Assembly (NCBI RefSeq): GCF_019649055.1
Contig: NW_026570492.1
Span: 1 to 64,000 of the forward strand
DNA from: Paramacrobiotus metropolitanus
Taxonomy: Eukaryota; Tardigrada; Eutardigrada; Parachela; Macrobiotidae
Direction of reading: 5' to 3'
Length of the DNA: 64,000 nucleotides
Every line of letters begins with the position of its first letter. The stretch's first letter is position 1. Under the pieces are notes generated by a model that was not told the origin of the DNA, searched no databases, and worked only from the letters and a program-made list of their open reading frames with translations. The position numbers and the translations under genes were made by a program. This document shows positions 21,017-32,340 of the stretch, in pieces.

Positions 21017-24000
21017 TCAGGCTAAACTTTTGAGCCGCTGCTCTTCTTTCAGTCTTTGAACCGTAGCTTTTTTTGACTTGATTGCGCTTAGAAGTGAAAA
21101 AGGAAAAGTCGGCTCGATAGCCAGTCCACTCCACGATTTCACTCTTGACAATCCGACATATATCAGGCCGGAAGCAAACTCCCGCAGTCCGACATTGATC
21201 ACGGCCTTTTCACATGTAATCCCTTGAGCCTTGTGAATAGTAAGCGCCCAGGCAAGTGACAATGGGAACTGCGTTCGGGTGTGCTTCCGGCCACGGTCGG
21301 TCCATTGAGCCGTCAAAGAACAGATGGGAATGCAGTTGTTTCCTACAGTAGGGCCACTGTATTTATCGAACTCCACCATAATCGCCACCGGTAGAGAGTC
21401 CTCAGGAGTTGTTCCTGGAGCGTAGACGATATCGCGGACATAACCTAATGCTCCGTTAACGAGTCCTTTCGTGGTCCAGATATTTCGTTTTAACATTACA
21501 CGGGATCCTCGTGATAGGTAAAGGGTTTGTTCTAAGCCCATGGCTTGCTGGTCTCCGCCTACAATCACATAAATAAATTTTAAAAAAAACGTCGAAATTG
21601 CAAAAAAAGTACCTCTGGACACTGATTCAGTGTTATGCTTAGCCCGAATTTTTGCGACGGGCATGCGCAAATCGGTTAAGGCTTTGATGTTGTACTGTTT
21701 TGCTTGATCCCGTTCGGTAAACAGCCGTATCGCACTCCGAAAGCTTTCTCGTTCTTCATCGGGCATCATTCCGTAGTTTCTGGACATAATTTTTTGATAA
21801 TCTTCTTCCGTTGATTCACCCGTACTAATGCGATCCAAGGCGTCCCGAAAATGCTGCTGCTCGGGATCACTTCCCTTTTGCCGCTGGGAGGTTACGAGTA
21901 TGAACGCTTTCGTAAATGCGGTTCTGTAGACTAACTGTCCATGGTCCGCAAGCTCGCTTTTATAACCGTCTCCATATAATGGTCGGTCAAGTACAGGCGG
22001 CAACTGCTTAATATCGCCAAAGAGATAAACAATGAGACCACCAAAAGGTAAATGACATTGGTCAGGCTTAGCTTGCCGGCATCGTCTGTCGATTTTACCC
22101 AACAAGGAGCACCCAATGAGGCTGTATTCGTCGATTATCATGCATTTGACTCCTGACAAATCTTCCTGAAATCGATGAAGTTCTTCTCCCTCTAATTCCT
22201 TGAAAGGGCGGTTAACCGGTATTCTCAGTTGGGAATGTATTGTTTGTCCAGAAATGTTGTCAGCGGCAACGCCAGTTGGTCCAAGGAGCAGATAAGACCC
22301 AGGTCCATGTTGCACATCAGTCGTTAAGGTATGTATTAGGTGTGAAATTAACACTGACTTTCCACTGCCAGCCTTTCCTTGAACAATGCAACATTTTTGA
22401 ACCACCCGGTTGCTGATTTGTTCCTTAAAGAAATTCAAGACAGCTGCTTGTTCTGCCGATAGCTGCACAGTGGGCGCTGCAGCAGGGCCATCAACGGCAT
22501 CGTTGTTTGTCCGTGACCTTTCGATGAAACTGTCAGCGGTGTCCATATCCGCATATAAATGATACGCGGCGGTCCAGTCATGATCGCGGTCTATTTGGCG
22601 AGTGCCTAATTCTACGACTGGAACTGGTGCTTGTGGCCCATATCCCTGAAGCACCATATATTCATCCTGTTCATTACCGATTTCATGGCCTTCTACAGTC
22701 TCATTATCACTGTCGTCGGCTGATTCAGTGTCATCATCTTCAGGCGTTGTGCACTTGGGTAACAAACCGTGTGACTCGTAAATTTCTTGCCATGTTCCGC
22801 TTAACTGAAATTCGTCAATATCACGCCAGGGCAATTGAAGAATTACTTGTTGTCGATAGTATTCGGAGTTTTCAGTGGATCATCCTTTAACGACAATCTA
22901 GGAAACAAACGCAAAATGCAGTCTTTTCCACGAGTTCGTTTTTTCCACCCATTTTTACTCCACGAATACTGTGTCGCAATTTTCCATAGCGGAAGTATTT
23001 CATGATCGGGCTGTCTGGCCGCGTATTTCTGGAGGATAGTTTTGTGTTCTGCCTGACGGAGATTTTCGTCTTCAATTTCCGCGACTGGCACCCATTCGTC
23101 CGATTTCAAGACCAAAGTTATAAATATCCGAGAACTTCCATACAGGCTGTTTCCGATGAGAAGGTGGCAGCACTCTTGTGCCGAAAAGTCTGTTTCGGAA
23201 ACGGATTTCATTAAAAGTTTCTGAATTGCCTTTTTTCCGGGGTCTGAATCGGAAGGGGCAGACTGAAGTATTCCTTGCAAAATGCCTGCATATGTATCTG
23301 ATCGCGGTTCCGCTTTCGAGGCATACTTTGCACAACGTAATTAAGCACTGCGTACTTATCCACAACTGGAGAGAAATCAATATTTGCCCTCGAAACACGC
23401 AGGCAGAACTTGTTGTGCCGATTAACACGGGGATCGTTACGCTTATGGGAAAACGTCCACTTTCCGTCTGTTTTCTCTAGGCGTGAAAGTTCTTGTATTT
23501 CTTTTGGATAATCATACCGACACTTCTCTTCCTTTCTTTTTCCTGAGACAGGCTCCTTGTCGACACACGGTATGTCGTTCAAGTTTAGTCACGAGATTCG
23601 CATAATCACCTTCTGGGTCTGCAACCGCGGACAATTTGACGTCTGAAGGGTGAAAATTGGGAGGCTGTTCGTTGGGTTCAGGATTTATGGCGGTAACAAG
23701 AGAGTCAAAGTAGTCGATGATAACTTGACGGCCTGCAGCATTCATGCTGTCTAAATTTTCGGTATCAGGAGCATCCGCTAGCCACAGCAACCCGTGTAAG
23801 TGGACGCTTCCTCGGTGTTGAAATTCATAGCGATACCAGTAGTCTTTTATGTTGAATTTTTGCTGCATTACTTTATGAATGAAGTATTCCGCTCTTTGAC
23901 AAAAAAACCAGTCCGCAATTAATGGATTGTTTTGGAGCAGCTTTGAGCGCAGTTTGGTTGCTTCGGCAGCGGAGATTTCTGTGAAATCTGTGTCTGGTGC

Positions 24001-25470
24001 TATCAGTTCGTATAACTCCGGCCAGTGCAAATCAGCAGCAGATAGCGTAAAAAAAAGTGTAGGCATTTTTAGGGATTTCACCATGTCACTTAACTCCCCG
24101 CTTCGCTTCATCCAATATGCGCGCGTTCCCCTTAAATTAGATCCAAAGTTTGTTATCTGATTTATTAGCGTTGGCGTCTCTTGTAGCCGGTGGCGTAGTT
24201 CACCGATTGTTATTGCACCCAGTGTGCTTTTCTTAACAAAAATTTGTCCGACCCGCAGTGCTTGCCACCTCATAAGGCTGTTAACTGCAAAAAATCGGAA
24301 AGTTGGATGTTCTGCAAACCGTCTGTCCCGATACCTCATGAGGTGCTTAAAATATTCCGCTTCTGTGACCTTTTGCTTCCTGTTTCTTAAATCGCGCAGA
24401 TCCCCCTTTCCCCAAGGAAACAGGCTTGGGAACGAGCATGCTATGTATCCGGCAGTTTGGAACTCGTCAACAGGCTCAGCAGATAACTGAGGATAGGGCA
24501 CAGTGGGAATGTCAACACCAACAGTTTCGTATATTTGATCGGATTGCCTGACATGCTGTAACAGGGGAACTCCAGTGTCATGTACTCGATCATCCGCAGA
24601 AGTGAATAATGCTGCATTGGTTTCGCCAGGGAGGTTAGGTAGTTGAGAATGGAGATTACCGCTTGGCGGAATCTGCGATAACGCTCCTTCATCAATTATA
24701 ATGTCATGATACCACGGGTTATTTCTCTTCAGAAAGCGTAGCGCTCGGCGAATTCTTACTCCGGATACATTGAAGATGGCATAGTTATCTGTGTCCTTGC
24801 GATTCACAATAATTATTATTACGGAGAGCAGTTTAGATGGATTATGGGGGAGAGTTCTTGCAAATGCCATTACATCCCGTCGGAAGTTAACAACGTTTCC
24901 CGAATACGCTAGCTGCTGTCCTCTGCCGACTTTAAAAACTGATAAAACAGGATGTATTCTGGCTATTAGTTGCTCTTCAACGAACGTCAAATCTTTTAGC
25001 TCTGCGGGTACTTCTCCCGGATCCATGTTGTTAGCAGCAGAAAACTTGGGATTTTGAGATTTGCACTGATTACACCTGCCCGTAGGGTCCAATTTCAGAT
25101 TCGGCCAAGATTCCTTACACACAACACATTCTTTCCATTTCAATGTCGCCATGTGGTTCTCTAAGAGCAACAACCTTCCTTGCTCAGCATTTGCTCGGCG
25201 ATTCATGAGATGCTGCATGCGTGACCTTTCAGTGCGTCGTGTTCTTCCGCTGTCTGTTTGTTGAGCAGCTGAGGTGGTGGCCCTCTGTCGATTTCGGCGA
25301 CGGCGTTCCGATCGCTGGGAGCGTGTTTCGTTTGCACGTTGAGCCGCCTTTCTCAAACGTTCGTTTTCTCTGCGTCTGCTGTTTGCTCGGGCTCGATATT
25401 CCCTCATCCGTGTTCTAGGAGAGACACCCGTTCTAACGGGAGGAACTGAAGACCCTAGAGTCGAATCCAT
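21017..25470 (-). pseudogene. Helentron Rep-helicase, three frameshifts
   Basis: The ATG at 25470 begins an Arg-rich N-terminus, then a Cys finger region (CVVCKESW...CNQC), then the Rep domain with HUH motif (HRGSVHLHGLLW, near 23800). The frame shifts near 23540 in an A/G tract just before CRYDYP, shifts back near 23336 within the Tyr motif (AVLNYV then KYASKAEPRS), and shifts again near 22868. The last part (22860-21017) is a PIF1-type helicase: GKAGSGKS Walker A, MIIDEYSLI, GDIKQLPPV, and ALTIHKAQGIT. Each shift is a single missing or extra base. A 54-bp intron fits at 21559-21612. Rep would nick and rejoin single strands during rolling-circle transposition. Confidence 0.93.
21559..21612 (-). 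other. 54-bp spliceosomal intron in the Helentron helicase
   Basis: GTAC...TTGTAG spans 54 bp. Without it the helicase has a hydrophobic Phe-rich insert not expected in the family; with it removed the reading passes smoothly from VSRG to GDQQAMGLE. Because 54 is a multiple of three the frame stays open either way. Confidence 0.6.
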
Positions 25471-25518
25471 GCAAATTTTCAGTATAAATTACAAAAACTT
25501 GACATAACATTGTTCTTA

Positions 25519-25696
25519 CGTGATCGTGCTCCTCTTCCCCGTTTCTTTTTGGACCCAGTTTCGGGAGACAGATGGAGCTTTCGTTTGAGTGCCATTGAAG
25601 TTCAGGAGTACGCAGTGATAAACTTTGCTTTTTTAAAAATTCCTTATTTAGTACGCAATACACTTTGTTGTTGTTTTTATTTTGTATCATGGTCAT
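25519..25696 (-). other. Possible 5' exon of the Helentron gene
   Basis: An open stretch upstream of the Rep ATG ends at a consensus donor CAC|GTAAGA (25519). Acceptors CTCTAG and CTTCAG lie just inside the Rep frame near 25455-25445. If used, the true start is upstream. Weak evidence. Confidence 0.25.
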
Positions 25697-25856
25697 AAAT
25701 ACCTACAATACTTTTTTTTGCACGTGCTTTTCCTTGTACTGCACTGCACTGTACTGTACTGTACTGCACTGTGTGTGTACATTTCACACATGTATGTCTA
25801 ACACTGGGACACAGGTTGCTACGTGAATATACAGAAATCATAGAATGAATGTTTTT

Positions 25857-26101
25857 GTAACGGACACAAGTGAAGCAGTGCCAAACTGCTGTACAGGACC
25901 ACGGCGTAAAGCCGGCTTGACCGAGATGATGTCATGCTTTGCACTGCTTCCGTAACGGACACAAGTGACGCATTGCAAAACGCCTCTACAGTACCATGAC
26001 GTTCTCTACGGTACCATGACGTCATCGTGGACGACATGACGTCATCCAGCTTGCCCGCGATGACGTCATGCTTCGCACTTCCGTAACGGACACAAGTGAA
26101 G
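25857..26101. repeat. Three copies of GTAACGGACACAAGTGA
   Basis: Near-identical blocks start at about 25857, 25952 and 26083 (GTAACGGACACAAGTGA followed by AGCA or CGCA). They are interspersed with TGACGTCA palindromes in the 5' part of the Helentron. Confidence 0.8.
25928..26068 (-). promoter_or_regulatory. Cluster of CRE-type palindromes upstream of Rep
   Basis: TGACGTCA occurs at 26017-26024, 26037-26044 and 26061-26068, and TGATGTCA at 25928-25935. TGACGTCA is the binding site of CREB/ATF factors in animals. The cluster is 460-600 bp upstream of the Rep start, inside the element, and so may be its promoter. That is an inference. Confidence 0.45.
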
Positions 26102-26132
26102 CAATGCATTGGAAGTGAATTAGGAAGACCTT

Positions 26133-26147
26133 CGCTTCGCTCCGGTC
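26133..26147. repeat. 5' asymmetric inverted repeat of the Helentron
   Basis: CGCTTCGCTCCGGTC, exact inverse of 20898-20912; marks the approximate 5' end of the element. Confidence 0.75.
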
Positions 26148-27077
26148 AATTAGTTACTGAAGCCACGTAAGAAATCCTCGCTGTCTTTTCTCATTCATCT
26201 AAAATCTAAATATACGGAATTATGCACTTGGATATATTATCTGATTATTTTTTGGTCAGGATGTTTGAGAACAACGGTGTGCCAGCTGGCGCCTACCAGC
26301 CGTTGGAGCCAGAAACGTTTCAAACGGGGACCGTGTGGTTAAAACATTTCATTTTATCGTTTCGTACGAGACAGACATATTTAGTTTAGAGGAAAACTGT
26401 TCCATGTTGGACTGGTATTTCGTAATTAATATGAAAATGATCCTTTTATCAATTCATAAGTACCGTGGCATCCACCAGCCCATAATTAGTCGAAGTCCAC
26501 ATATGCAGGTGCAGTACAGATCTTAAATAATGCCTTTCGGTATTGATCAGTGATTCAGCAATATTTTTATATCCATCTTTTGATATTTGGTTTGCTTGCC
26601 AACCTCTCTGGAAACTAAGAATTTCCTCTTCCCTGTATTCCGGCCAGTTCTATGGATGGAAAAAATTACCACTGCCTTCTACAATCTTGAACGAATTTGC
26701 CCATCGTTTTAATCTTAAAAGAACTTAATTTAAAGTGTCTCTGAAGCGGAACTAAAAGCTCTATCTCGTAAAGTGTGACCTGCGTAACCGTTAATTAAAG
26801 CGTAGCGAATCTGGTTCCCGAATCAAATAAACTGCGGTGAAATATCCCAGGATTATAGAAAGAATAGCGCTGAAGAAATGACGCGAATATAAAAGTGTCA
26901 AATTCACTCCTTAAAGCGTGGGTGCAAGCCACTAAATACCCTGGAATTCTTTTTGAAAAATAAGACCAAATAGTTCGTCTGTAACGTCAGCACCTGCGTA
27001 TGAGCCTGGGAAATGGAAGAACTTATGTGAATCAAGCAGTTAAGAAACGGATATTTCATCGCTTTGTTTCACGATTT
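26148..27077. other. No clear gene
   Basis: A 42-codon plus-strand frame with ATG (26261-26389, starting MFENNGVPAGAYQPLEPE) looks protein-like but is unrecognised. Nothing else stands out. Confidence 0.25.
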
Positions 27078-27375
27078 CGCGACCAGCTGATCGATCGGTG
27101 GCACTGAGTGTCGATTGCACGCAGAGTTGGAAAATATTTCGCCACAAATGCGCGGAGTCTTTGGCTACAACAGGCCAATATTTTACGTCAAACACGTTTT
27201 TGTACGCTGTGAAACATTCGCTAAAGACAATCTTTACGGCAATCTTCTTTGTGCCTACATTAGAGGAATAATGAGGAAGGAAAATCCTAAAACGCAAACC
27301 TCGATATCAACTTTTCCCGCCAATCGCTGACTAAGCTGTCAAAAAATTGGGGAATAACAAGCACAATCATTGGCA
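27078..27375. repeat. Dispersed repeat, copy A
   Basis: This stretch is clearly related to 31609-31884, in the same orientation. The best conserved block is near 27175-27215 (CAAACACGTTTTTGT shared). On the minus strand both can be read as a common peptide (KNVF-VKY-P---KD), so the repeat was once coding, but the protein is not recognised. Confidence 0.6.
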
Positions 27376-27582
27376 AAAATTTGGCGAAAATGGGTTACAA
27401 CGATCTGCTGCCAACGGTGCGAGAAAAGTTTTATTGGTCACAGACTGCCGCTGTCATTCCTCATGCAGGGCACCAATGTCATGATATCCAAGCATACCCC
27501 ATTCCCGTTTCTCCATACAGCAGACAGCCTGTAAACACAGGCTGCACGCCGAAGGACATTCGAACAACGAAGGAATACGATT

Positions 27583-27744
27583 AAAGATTTTCCTGTTTTA
27601 AGTAACATCGAGTTTCTGAAACACCATGACTTTTATCCAACAAACGAAATTCAATGCGCGCATCCAGGATGCATGTGGCGGCAGCGATGGGAAAAAATTG
27701 ACAGTGTCAGTTACTTAATTGGTTGTGTGCACAGATATAAATAG
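27583..27744 (+). pseudogene. Possible Merlin/ISXO2-type transposase N-terminal scrap
   Basis: Fifty-three codons end in a stop: IEFLKHHDF, then a Cys-x4-Cys, a WRQRW, and a final GCVHRYK. The FL-(x)n-C...C...W/R...C order resembles the N-terminal zinc region of ISXO2-like (Merlin) transposases. The catalytic part is not seen nearby. Tentative. Confidence 0.3.
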
Positions 27745-29159
27745 CTTTTCTATGTTAGTAAACCTCTTAAATTTAACTCTGCTTTCTGCTTAGTTATATT
27801 TGACAACAAATCCAAATCCGATCCATTTTTTGTTTTATTCGATTTATTCCGTCTAACAACCAAATGTCATGAATAAATTCAGACAGAAAAACTCGTCAAA
27901 ATTTAGTTTCCAAAATAAATTTGCTCGTTTCAGTTTCTTTATTTCCGATCTTTGCCCGCCTGTATTCCGAAACGCGCCGTTCAAAAGAATTTATTTTTCC
28001 TTGGAGCGAAATGTTTTTCATATATGGAAGTGGATTAGGAACGTTATACATCGTTCTTAATCCCAGCATTTTTCAGTAGAACATCAGCCACAAGAAAAAC
28101 AGCTGCAGAAGTTTTGTGTTGAGACCACGCAAACGTCGGGAGGAGGCATTCTCCTAGAATCGGTATGAAAGACAATAGCTTCATCGACCATCGTCTGGAT
28201 AGCACTGGGCGGCAGCTGGGTGTACAGCCAGCAGGAAAATTCCACATGTGGCCGCTCATCTTGAGAAATGAGTCCGTTACTGACCGTCAGTCCGGGCAGC
28301 AGGCCATGATTCTTGAATCAAAAATTCACCGCTAAAGTTTCACAAAAAATCATCTCCGCACACGCAAAAGCAACGACATGTTCAGCAAAGTGTGCGTAGC
28401 ACTTTATCGTTGATGTACCGAGTGGCCCACTCAGCTTTCTCCGCGGGAGTTTCCTTTTTTTGATTGCCTGCAGTAATAACGGGCGTTCACTGCTGTCTTG
28501 ATAATAAGTATTTACCAGAAGTGAAAATGGCTTAGTCTGGACATTTTTCATGAAAATTTAAAACGTGTAAAATCCCCTTAATTTCCAAGCGCTGGATTTT
28601 GGTAAGGAATTTTTCGGCCAAGTTTTGCATAACTCTACCGTCCGATGCGGCAAACAAAACTGATACGTTTCCTAATAAATTCTTTTCGTTTTTCGGTAGA
28701 TCGGGCTGCTGACGAGTGTCGCGTCACAGATGTTTTATACATCTGTCAGGCTTTCTTCTTGTAAAATGGGTAAAAGGACGAATCCTTTCCAGAATGGCGC
28801 TAAAATTGGTTCATCAAAGTCCTTCCACCCGTCTTCACTACTTAGAACGTAAGAGCTGTCATTTTCTACTTCAATATGATACTCCAGTTGTTATATCGAA
28901 AAACGAACTGAGATGCTTCTCCTGTCCTTTTCAATTTTCAGTAACTGTACCCAGCTTAAAAATTCAAACAACAAATGAAAAGTTCCCAGATGAGCTCAGG
29001 CTGTTTAATCCATCGATATGGCTGTCGATTAACGAATAAGGCACCATGGAAAAAATGCCGCTACATCCAACTGTCGATGATAGTGAAGTCATCGAGTTTT
29101 TTCCTTCTTAGGATGCCGTCCACAAGGCAAAAAAACATCTATTTAAACTTTAAACGAGA
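27745..29159. other. Degenerate DNA, no gene assigned
   Basis: Only short frames. A 107-codon plus frame at 28716-29039 may be part of the decayed capsid region that follows, but no motif confirms it. Confidence 0.25.
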
Positions 29160-29560
29160 TTTCGTATATATGGACTGTGTGATCCAGTCGTCTACGGATT
29201 GCTATGACGGGTTGTTAGATACACTAGGCCGTCGCAGTAGCCCTTTTTAGGGCCCACCCATTTACCCGAGATGGTTATTTAAACGGATTTTCCATCTATG
29301 GCTCTGATCAAACACCGGGAGGCACCGGCCTCGGTCCACTTAGTCTTATTCGCCAAGGCAGTCTCGGAATAAGAATAATTTTTGGTGAGGTAATCAAAGT
29401 GCCCATTACAATGGTGATATTCTTGGCGTTCGATGCTGTAAACAAAATAGATAGTTTCCGCCAACTACTCTGCGATTTTACTAACAAAAAAACGGATAGA
29501 AAATCGAAAAAATGTCCAACCGCCGACTTTCAGAAAAAATTAAATTAATATTTTAAATTT
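29160..29560 (+). pseudogene. Polinton/Maverick capsid-like C-terminus, copy 1
   Basis: Two frames are needed. The first holds YDGLLDTLGRR. The second, from about 29255, has RDGYLNGFSIYG, a PGGTGLGPLSLIRQGSL string, and IFLAFDAVNKIDSFRQ. The order 'YxNGxxLYAFDLTPD...LxxxGNLRxExxF...VYAEFDxxIEID' is, from memory, that of the Polinton major-capsid-like protein C-terminus. Copy 2 at 30116 is closely related. Stops and a frameshift make it dead. Homology is inferred from motif order. Confidence 0.55.
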
Positions 29561-29768
29561 TTAAGAATCATAAAATTTATCGAAAACAGTCAGGTAATCA
29601 TTTCCTAAGGCGACAATAATTTCTACTACTACCCCCATACAATTTCGCAGTCGGACATTTATTTTTCTTGTAACGTCTCATCCGTTCCATTGGTTTGAGA
29701 ATTTGCGCAATACCTGGTTCTTTCATGTTGCAGACAACAGGTCCTATACGCTATGGTCCTTTATTATT

Positions 29769-29992
29769 CTAGCCCACAGGACGGTTTAAGCACTCCGGTT
29801 CAATTGTAGCAGTATTCGTATTCACACCATGCATGTGTTTGTCAACCGACTCCTTCAAACGTGGATGAGCATCATACCAGTCACACCACGGACATTTATA
29901 CGGTTTCCAATCGTGATGAGATCTGTTTTTCTTCTTCAGGCGCTCCTCTGCTTTCTCAAAAGTTTCGACGTGTTCATTCACATCATACGCTT
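29769..29992 (-). CDS. Terminal exon with one zinc-finger motif
   Basis: An acceptor (TTTTTTTAG at 29993) opens 74 codons to a stop at 29769. A charged helix (FEKAEERLKKKNRSHH) is followed by YKCPWCDW and a late H-x-H, a C2H2-like finger with non-standard spacing. The rest of the gene is not located. It sits between the two capsid relics, on the opposite strand. Confidence 0.35.
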
Positions 29993-30115
29993 CTAAAAAA
30001 ATAGTATTACTATTTTAACAACCCACTTTACGAACACCATGTTATCTGCTGGCGTGTTCTTATCTTCTGCCAGTTGGTGATCCAACCTTAAAACAGGAAC
30101 TCCTAAAAGTAGGAA

Positions 30116-30560
30116 ATGATAAAACACGGAAATCTCAAAATAAAAAAACTAAACTATATATTCAATCGAATCCATTTCGATCTGTCGCAAATCAATATAC
30201 AGGTCAACGGCCAGTCATTATTCAGCCGACCTTACGAGCCCGTATATATCGAAGGAAAATATTTAGAGTGCTGTGACGGGTTGCTAGATACACTTGGCAG
30301 TCGCATGTACCTTTTTGGAGATTTACAATTACCACGGGATGACTATTTAAACGGATTTTGCATCTATGGCTTTGATCTAACACCGGGAGGTACCGGCCTC
30401 GGTCCACTCAGTCTTATTCGCCAAGGCAGTCTCGGAATAAGAGTTATTTTTGGTGAGGTAATCAAAGTGCCCATTACAATAGTGACATTTTTAACGTTCC
30501 CTGTTTTGTGGCCGAGATTGCGGATAATCAGAGCCCGTTAGATTTTTACGGCATCGTGCC
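30116..30560 (+). pseudogene. Polinton/Maverick capsid-like C-terminus, copy 2
   Basis: The frame at 30116-30541 carries INIQVNGQSLF, RPYEPVYIEGKYLE, GLLDTLGSR, RDDYLNGFCIYGFDLTP and GPLSLIRQGSLGIRVIF in this order. This matches the family plan better than copy 1. At about 30500 the frame shifts, so the conserved end (FxxxIEID) is lost. No ATG or N-terminal jelly roll is visible. It would be part of the major capsid protein; this copy is a fragment. Confidence 0.65.
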
Positions 30561-30638
30561 TGTAGGCAAGCCTGTGCGCAGATTAGCACAGCAACAGCAA
30601 AAACCAGCGCGTCCTCCAGGAAAAGATGCACATGAACA

Positions 30639-30889
30639 ATCCTAAAATCGCGATGCAACAGAACCAAGAACTTGTGTAGATCCTATAGGGAAACGAGATA
30701 GGGTTTAATATAACCGTCGAAAAGCTTGATTCGCGTTGCAAAGCGCATACCTTCTCGGAGTTGCATGGTATACGTTTCATGTCGATTTAAAGGTTTCTTG
30801 GTCAAGTCGAAAAGATCCTCTAGATCGCGGCGCACACATCGTGTACCATACTGATCGTTCCGCTGTGGGGTAGACAAAGAATAAGCCAT
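30639..30889 (-). CDS. Possible two-exon micro-gene
   Basis: The ATG at 30889 starts MAYSLSTPQRNDQYGTR. A donor GAAG|GTATGC at 30750 and an acceptor TCCCTATAG at 30683 define a 68-bp intron; the second exon then reads to a stop at 30639, total 60 residues. Unspliced, the frame also stays open to 30683. No function seen. Confidence 0.25.
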
Positions 30890-30899
30890 AATTTGACAC

Positions 30900-31608
30900 A
30901 CGAAATAAAAAGAACCAAAAAGGAAACGAAGTGCGAACGGCAAGTATAAGTAAACAAGAAGAGAATGTGCGAACTTGTGAAATGTCGAATTTGAAATGTC
31001 AAGTTCGGAATGAATCCCAGCCGGTGTTCAGCGTGTGTTACAGCCGCCAGAGGCGCAGTTTGTGTTAAGAACTGCGGTACGTTACTGCAGCTCCCGGTTT
31101 TGTACGCCTTTACGCTTAGCCGCGTTTATCGAGAGACAAAACGGTGGATTTGATCTTCCACGGGCAAACAAGTTTAAAATTTAACAAAATGTACCGTAAA
31201 ATTTAATTTATTGGTACCAGTCGCGAATGCGGCCGAGTAGCGTAGATTTCCTTTACCCTTCATCCCCATCTGTTCACAGGACGATGTTGGCAGCTTCCAG
31301 AAAACCACCTCTACGATGCTTGCAGATAAATGAAGACACCAGGCACGAAAATGATTTCGCCAACGTTGCTTCCTTGTAACTAGATTTGTACTTTTCTCCA
31401 TGCGGGGCAATCGGTAAATCCGCGGTTCGACCCACGGTCATTACCAAACTACTTCACTGCAGACGACTGAAATCTTTCGTCCTTTTTCCTTATCAAAATA
31501 GCTACCATGCCTTTGAAGTAAAATACCGGCATGAATGATAAAATTTGGATACAATTTACAAAACGTACGTTCTTTTGCTGCTTGTTTTACAATTTTATTG
31601 CGTCCTGC
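30900..31608. other. No gene seen
   Basis: Short frames only; a 78-codon minus frame at 31174-31410 has no recognisable motif. Confidence 0.25.
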
Positions 31609-31884
31609 TGAGCGACCGGTACTGAGTGCCGACTGCCCACAGAGATTGCTGTTATGTCCCTACAACGTCTTTGCCTAAAATAGGCAAATATTTTACGCCA
31701 AACACGTTTTTGTGCGCTGTGCGATTGCTCTTCTAAACGGTCGATACAGAACCATTCTGACTCCTTCATCAGCGGAACAGCGAGGAAGGAAAGTCCTAGT
31801 GCGCAAATATCGAAGTGACTCGTGAAAGCCTTTAGACGTCTCGCTGATTTACCTGTCCAAAAAATGGGGAACTACGAGCCCACA
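31609..31884. repeat. Dispersed repeat, copy B
   Basis: Same orientation as copy A at 27078-27375. The shared core AATATTTTACG(C/T)CAAACACG lies near 31685. More diverged at its ends. Confidence 0.6.
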
Positions 31885-32340
31885 TGTTTGTGAGTTGTGT
31901 TATTTGTGCATCCTGTATAAAGCTTATGCGTCGTAACGTTCAAGATGGGAAATATGATCTAGGAAATATGCCACAGCTTATATTTTTTGAAGCAAAATCA
32001 GGCGTCCAATTGGCCTTCAACAGTGGCTCAAAGAAGCTCGGACAAATTCTCTTGATTCTACCGGTTATTGATTCGGTTTTCATTGATTCGGATCGAGGTT
32101 TTTCTTCCAACATCTGAATATTTTATGACGCCTCACGATTCTCCTATCATTGCAACTATGAATTCCTGTTTTATTTAATCGAACCGTTTTTCGCAGCAAT
32201 GATGTATCACGATTGGTTTGCTGCAAACTTGAAAAACGCCAAATGGTACATGGTCTGCTACGAAGCAGTTGTAAGTTTGTTCAGTGGATTGCAGTCACTT
32301 TTTTTAGATAGGAAAGGTGAACTTTCGTACGTAGCCGTGT

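Larger units (their letters stand above)
20679..26147 (-). mobile_element. Helentron (Helitron2-type), nearly complete
   Basis: The body encodes Rep plus PIF1-type helicase on the minus strand. GACCGGAGCGAAGCG at 20898-20912 is inverted at 26133-26147: 15-bp inverted repeats, one at the 5' end and the other about 200 bp inside the 3' end. A perfect 10-bp hairpin follows at 20679-20702. Asymmetric inverted repeats plus a 3' hairpin are the known end structure of Helentrons. No target duplication is expected. Exact ends are uncertain by tens of bases. Confidence 0.8.

Noticed and set aside
23072-23428. 118-codon minus frame in the Helentron
   Set aside because: A third-frame shadow over the frameshifted Rep region; the conserved KYASKAEPRS reading is in another frame.
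27381-27584. REKFYW string as an integrase zinc-finger fragment
   Set aside because: The His/Cys spacing does not fit the HHCC finger and no core motif follows.
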